This document shows, one piece after another, positions 3,404 to 5,181 of a stretch of DNA of 5,181 nt; the first letter of the stretch is position 1; every line of letters begins with the position of its first letter. The stretch covers positions 1 through 5,181 of the forward strand of contig JASLJO010000174.1 of assembly GCA_030152505.1 (NCBI GenBank). Reading direction: 5' to 3'. The DNA comes from Solirubrobacterales bacterium (GTDB taxonomy: Bacteria; Actinomycetota; Thermoleophilia; Solirubrobacterales; 70-9). The notes beneath the pieces were generated by a model. The model was not told the origin of the DNA and searched no databases. It worked only from the letters and a program-made list of their open reading frames with translations. Made by a program: the position numbers and the translations under genes.

Positions 3404-5181
3404 GTGAGAAGCCATGCGAAGGCGTCGCCGTTGGGATCGAACCTGGGCCGGGGCGAAAGCCGCCGCCCGTTCCGTCGTTCCGGCGCGCTCGCCGCCCTGC
3501 TCGTGGCTCTGACGGCGGCAGCATGCTTTCTTCCGGGTTCGGTCTCCGCAATCGAAATCCGCACGGTGACCGAATCCTTCGGCCCCGACGGCACCTCGGG
3601 CTCCACCTTCGGCTTCCCCGGCGCGCTCGGCTTCGACCAGGGCAACAAGCACCTCTACGCCCTCGAAGGGGGGGAAATCCACGGCTTCGACGCCTCCACC
3701 CCCGGCACCCACACCCCGCTCGGCGGCAACTTCCCCCTGAGCACGGGATCCGCCGGTGAATTCAACGGCATCGCCGCCGATCCGAGCTCCCACCACTTCT
3801 ACTACGCGACCCCCGAAGAAAACACGCTCTACGGCTTCGACGAAAGCGGAGCGGCGCTCACTGGCTTTCCGATCGCGGGACAGAACTTCTCCTGCGGTAC
3901 CGCCGTGGACTCCTCGGGCAACGTCTACGTCGCCGAGGCAAACGAAGGCAAGGTCAGGAAGTACAGCCCCTCCGGCGCGCTGCTCGGCACTATCACGGTT
4001 GGCGGCGAACCATGCCACCTCGCCTTCGACTCCGAAGACAACCTCTACGCCGGCTTCTACTACGGGCCGACCAAGAGGTTCAAGAACGATGGTGAAGGCC
4101 ACTATTTCCAATCAGAAGCCGAAACCATCGACCCCGAATTCACCTCGGCGATGACGGTCGATAAAGCCACCGGCGAAGTCTTCGTCATCCACTACAACTA
4201 CATCCAGGTCTGGAGCACCGAAGGGGAATTCCTCTACGAACTCAAAGGCGAACCCTTCGGCGGGGAATTCAGCGGCATCGCGATCGACGAATCGACCGAA
4301 GAACTCTACGTCTCCGACTACGGCCACGCCCAGATCGATGTCTACAGCAAACCGGCATCGCTGCCCAAACTGAGCACCGAAGGCACGACCTCGATCACCG
4401 CCGCTACGGCGACCGTGCACGGCACGATCAATCCGAAGGAAGAACCGGTAGAAGACTGCCACTTCGAGGTCGTCCCCGCTGCGCAGTTCAACGCGACCAA
4501 ATACAACAGCGTCACCCCGGCGCAGGAATTCCCCTGCGTCCCCGCGGCCGGCTCGATCCCCGCCGACGCCAACCCGCACGCGGTCAGCGCAAATGTGAGC
4601 GGCCTCGCTGCGGCGACGCTCTACCACTACCGCCTGGTCGCAACCAACCCGATCGGCGAAGCCCAGGGGTCCGACAAGACCTTCACCACTGGCCCCGCCG
4701 CGCCGCTGGTCGAAGAAGAGTCGGTCGAAGCGGTCGGCACCGTCGAGGCGACGGTGGCCGCAAAGATCAACCCGAAGGGCGGCCAGACCACCTACCACGT
4801 CGAGTACGGGACCACCGAAGCCTACGGGCAGAGCAGCGCCGAGAGCGCCCCGCTCGGCTTCCCCACCGACAACAGCAAGCATCCCGTCAGCGTCCACATC
4901 GGTGGGCTTCAACCCGGCACCGCCTACCACTTCCGCTTCGTCGCCAGCAACGAAGCGGGCGACGCCGAAGGCTCTGACACGACCTTCTCGACCTATCCGG
5001 CGACGAGCCCAAGCTTCGCCCCCTGCCCCAACGATCAGTTCCGCACCGGCTTCGGCGCCCACCTGCCCGACTGTGCGCGTGGAGCCGCGGTTCTGGTGGG
5101 CTGTCGGGCAGACGAGGGCGGAGTGCGGCTGTCGTGCACCCAGGGGGACGTGACGCTCCATTTCCATGTCGATGAGCCTTC
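3404..5181 (+). CDS. Exported NHL-propeller / fibronectin-III-like protein (3' incomplete)
   Basis: A continuous frame from GTG 3404 to the right edge, 592 codons with no stop. Residues 1-49 form a signal peptide: a basic region with SRRPFRR (19-25), which fits the twin-arginine S-R-R-x-F pattern, an Ala/Leu core, and a signal peptidase I site after VSA (47-49). Six NHL-like repeats follow at about 69-97, 118-149, 162-191, 200-230, 246-274 and 286-316. Each has a hydrophobic-A-x-D strand, then LY/VY, then a strand such as VRKYSPSG or IQVWSTEG. This is enough for one six-bladed propeller. Two fibronectin-III-like domains cover about 321-430 and 434-531, each with a G-L-x-x-x-T-x-Y-H-Y/F-R strand. 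Residues 541-557 read CPN...RTG...LPDC. Likely role: an extracellular or wall-associated binding or scaffold protein, with no catalytic motif seen. A weak lipobox (AAAC41) is an alternative to the VSA site. Glutamate is mostly GAA here, unlike the TetR genes. Function is not assignable. Confidence 0.88.
   Translation, partial: MRSHAKASPLGSNLGRGESRRPFRRSGALAALLVALTAAACFLPGSVSAIEIRTVTESFGPDGTSGSTFGFPGALGFDQGNKHLYALEGGEIHGFDASTPGTHTPLGGNFPLSTGSAGEFNGIAADPSSHHFYYATPEENTLYGFDESGAALTGFPIAGQNFSCGTAVDSSGNVYVAEANEGKVRKYSPSGALLGTITVGGEPCHLAFDSEDNLYAGFYYGPTKRFKNDGEGHYFQSEAETIDPEFTSAMTVDKATGEVFVIHYNYIQVWSTEGEFLYELKGEPFGGEFSGIAIDESTEELYVSDYGHAQIDVYSKPASLPKLSTEGTTSITAATATVHGTINPKEEPVEDCHFEVVPAAQFNATKYNSVTPAQEFPCVPAAGSIPADANPHAVSANVSGLAAATLYHYRLVATNPIGEAQGSDKTFTTGPAAPLVEEESVEAVGTVEATVAAKINPKGGQTTYHVEYGTTEAYGQSSAESAPLGFPTDNSKHPVSVHIGGLQPGTAYHFRFVASNEAGDAEGSDTTFSTYPATSPSFAPCPNDQFRTGFGAHLPDCARGAAVLVGCRADEGGVRLSCTQGDVTLHFHVDEP

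Noticed and set aside
3520..3526. Lipoprotein processing at Cys41 of the secreted protein
   Set aside because: The preceding residues are Ala-Ala-Ala, with no Leu/Val/Ile at -3, and a better signal peptidase I site (VSA) follows eight residues later. Kept only as an alternative.
3209..5167. Two long minus-strand open frames (3209-4111 and 4112-5167) lying end to end
   Set aside because: They share one frame that is exactly codon-aligned antisense to the secreted protein. Antisense stops there require TTA, CTA or TCA in the plus gene. Its only such codon in this stretch is TCA at 4112-4114, which makes the break. The products are Val/Gly/Arg/Phe-rich, with no ribosome site or motif, while the plus frame has a Shine-Dalgarno, signal peptide and domains.
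1..5181. tRNA, rRNA, CRISPR array, insertion sequence, attachment site
   Set aside because: I looked for cloverleaf-like blocks, regularly spaced direct repeats and transposase-like frames and found none. The only tandem repeats are the 21-bp units inside the coiled-coil gene.

Overview
This is a high-GC, gene-dense window that looks like actinobacterial DNA, most probably class Thermoleophilia (Solirubrobacterales-like). That placement rests on codon use, on a TetR subfamily with a Pro-Gly-Arg-His-Gly N-terminal extension, and on a secreted protein carrying a CPN...RTG...LPDC motif that I remember from large surface proteins of that group. It is inference from recalled family features, not from a search. 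I see no rRNA, tRNA, CRISPR array, transposase or attachment site.

Layout. (1) Positions 2-100 are probably the last 32 codons of a plus-strand gene entering from the left. (2) 137-421 (+) encodes a 94-residue tail-anchored coiled-coil protein built from 21-bp tandem repeats. It ends 4 bases before a convergent gene, and a hairpin containing both stop codons lies at the junction. (3) 426-3188 is the core: four TetR-type regulators in a mirror-image layout. From an AT-rich divergent region (1814-1882), a two-gene operon runs left (1813 to 426) and another runs right (1883 to 3188). In each arm the centre-proximal and the outer regulator overlap by a few bases. The outer genes of both arms share the PGRHG extension. 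The inner genes of both arms share a different ligand-domain signature (LVE-x-Q followed by G-x-PAL or GPAL). This suggests an inverted duplication of an ancestral regulator pair. A dyad in the divergent region is a candidate shared operator. (4) 3189-3403 holds a hairpin, a plausible sigma-70-type promoter and a structured leader of about 110 bases. (5) 3404 to the right edge is an exported protein, open at its 3' end: a signal peptide with a twin-arginine motif, six NHL-like propeller repeats, two fibronectin-III-like domains, then CPN...LPDC and a stretch whose codon use and sequence differ from what precedes it.

How the parts may work together: the four TetR proteins probably autoregulate through the shared divergent region and may also act on neighbours. 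No enzyme or transporter target gene is visible here, so ligands and targets are unknown. The strongest leads are the mirror-image regulator cluster with its central dyad, and the composition change near 5072 in the surface protein.
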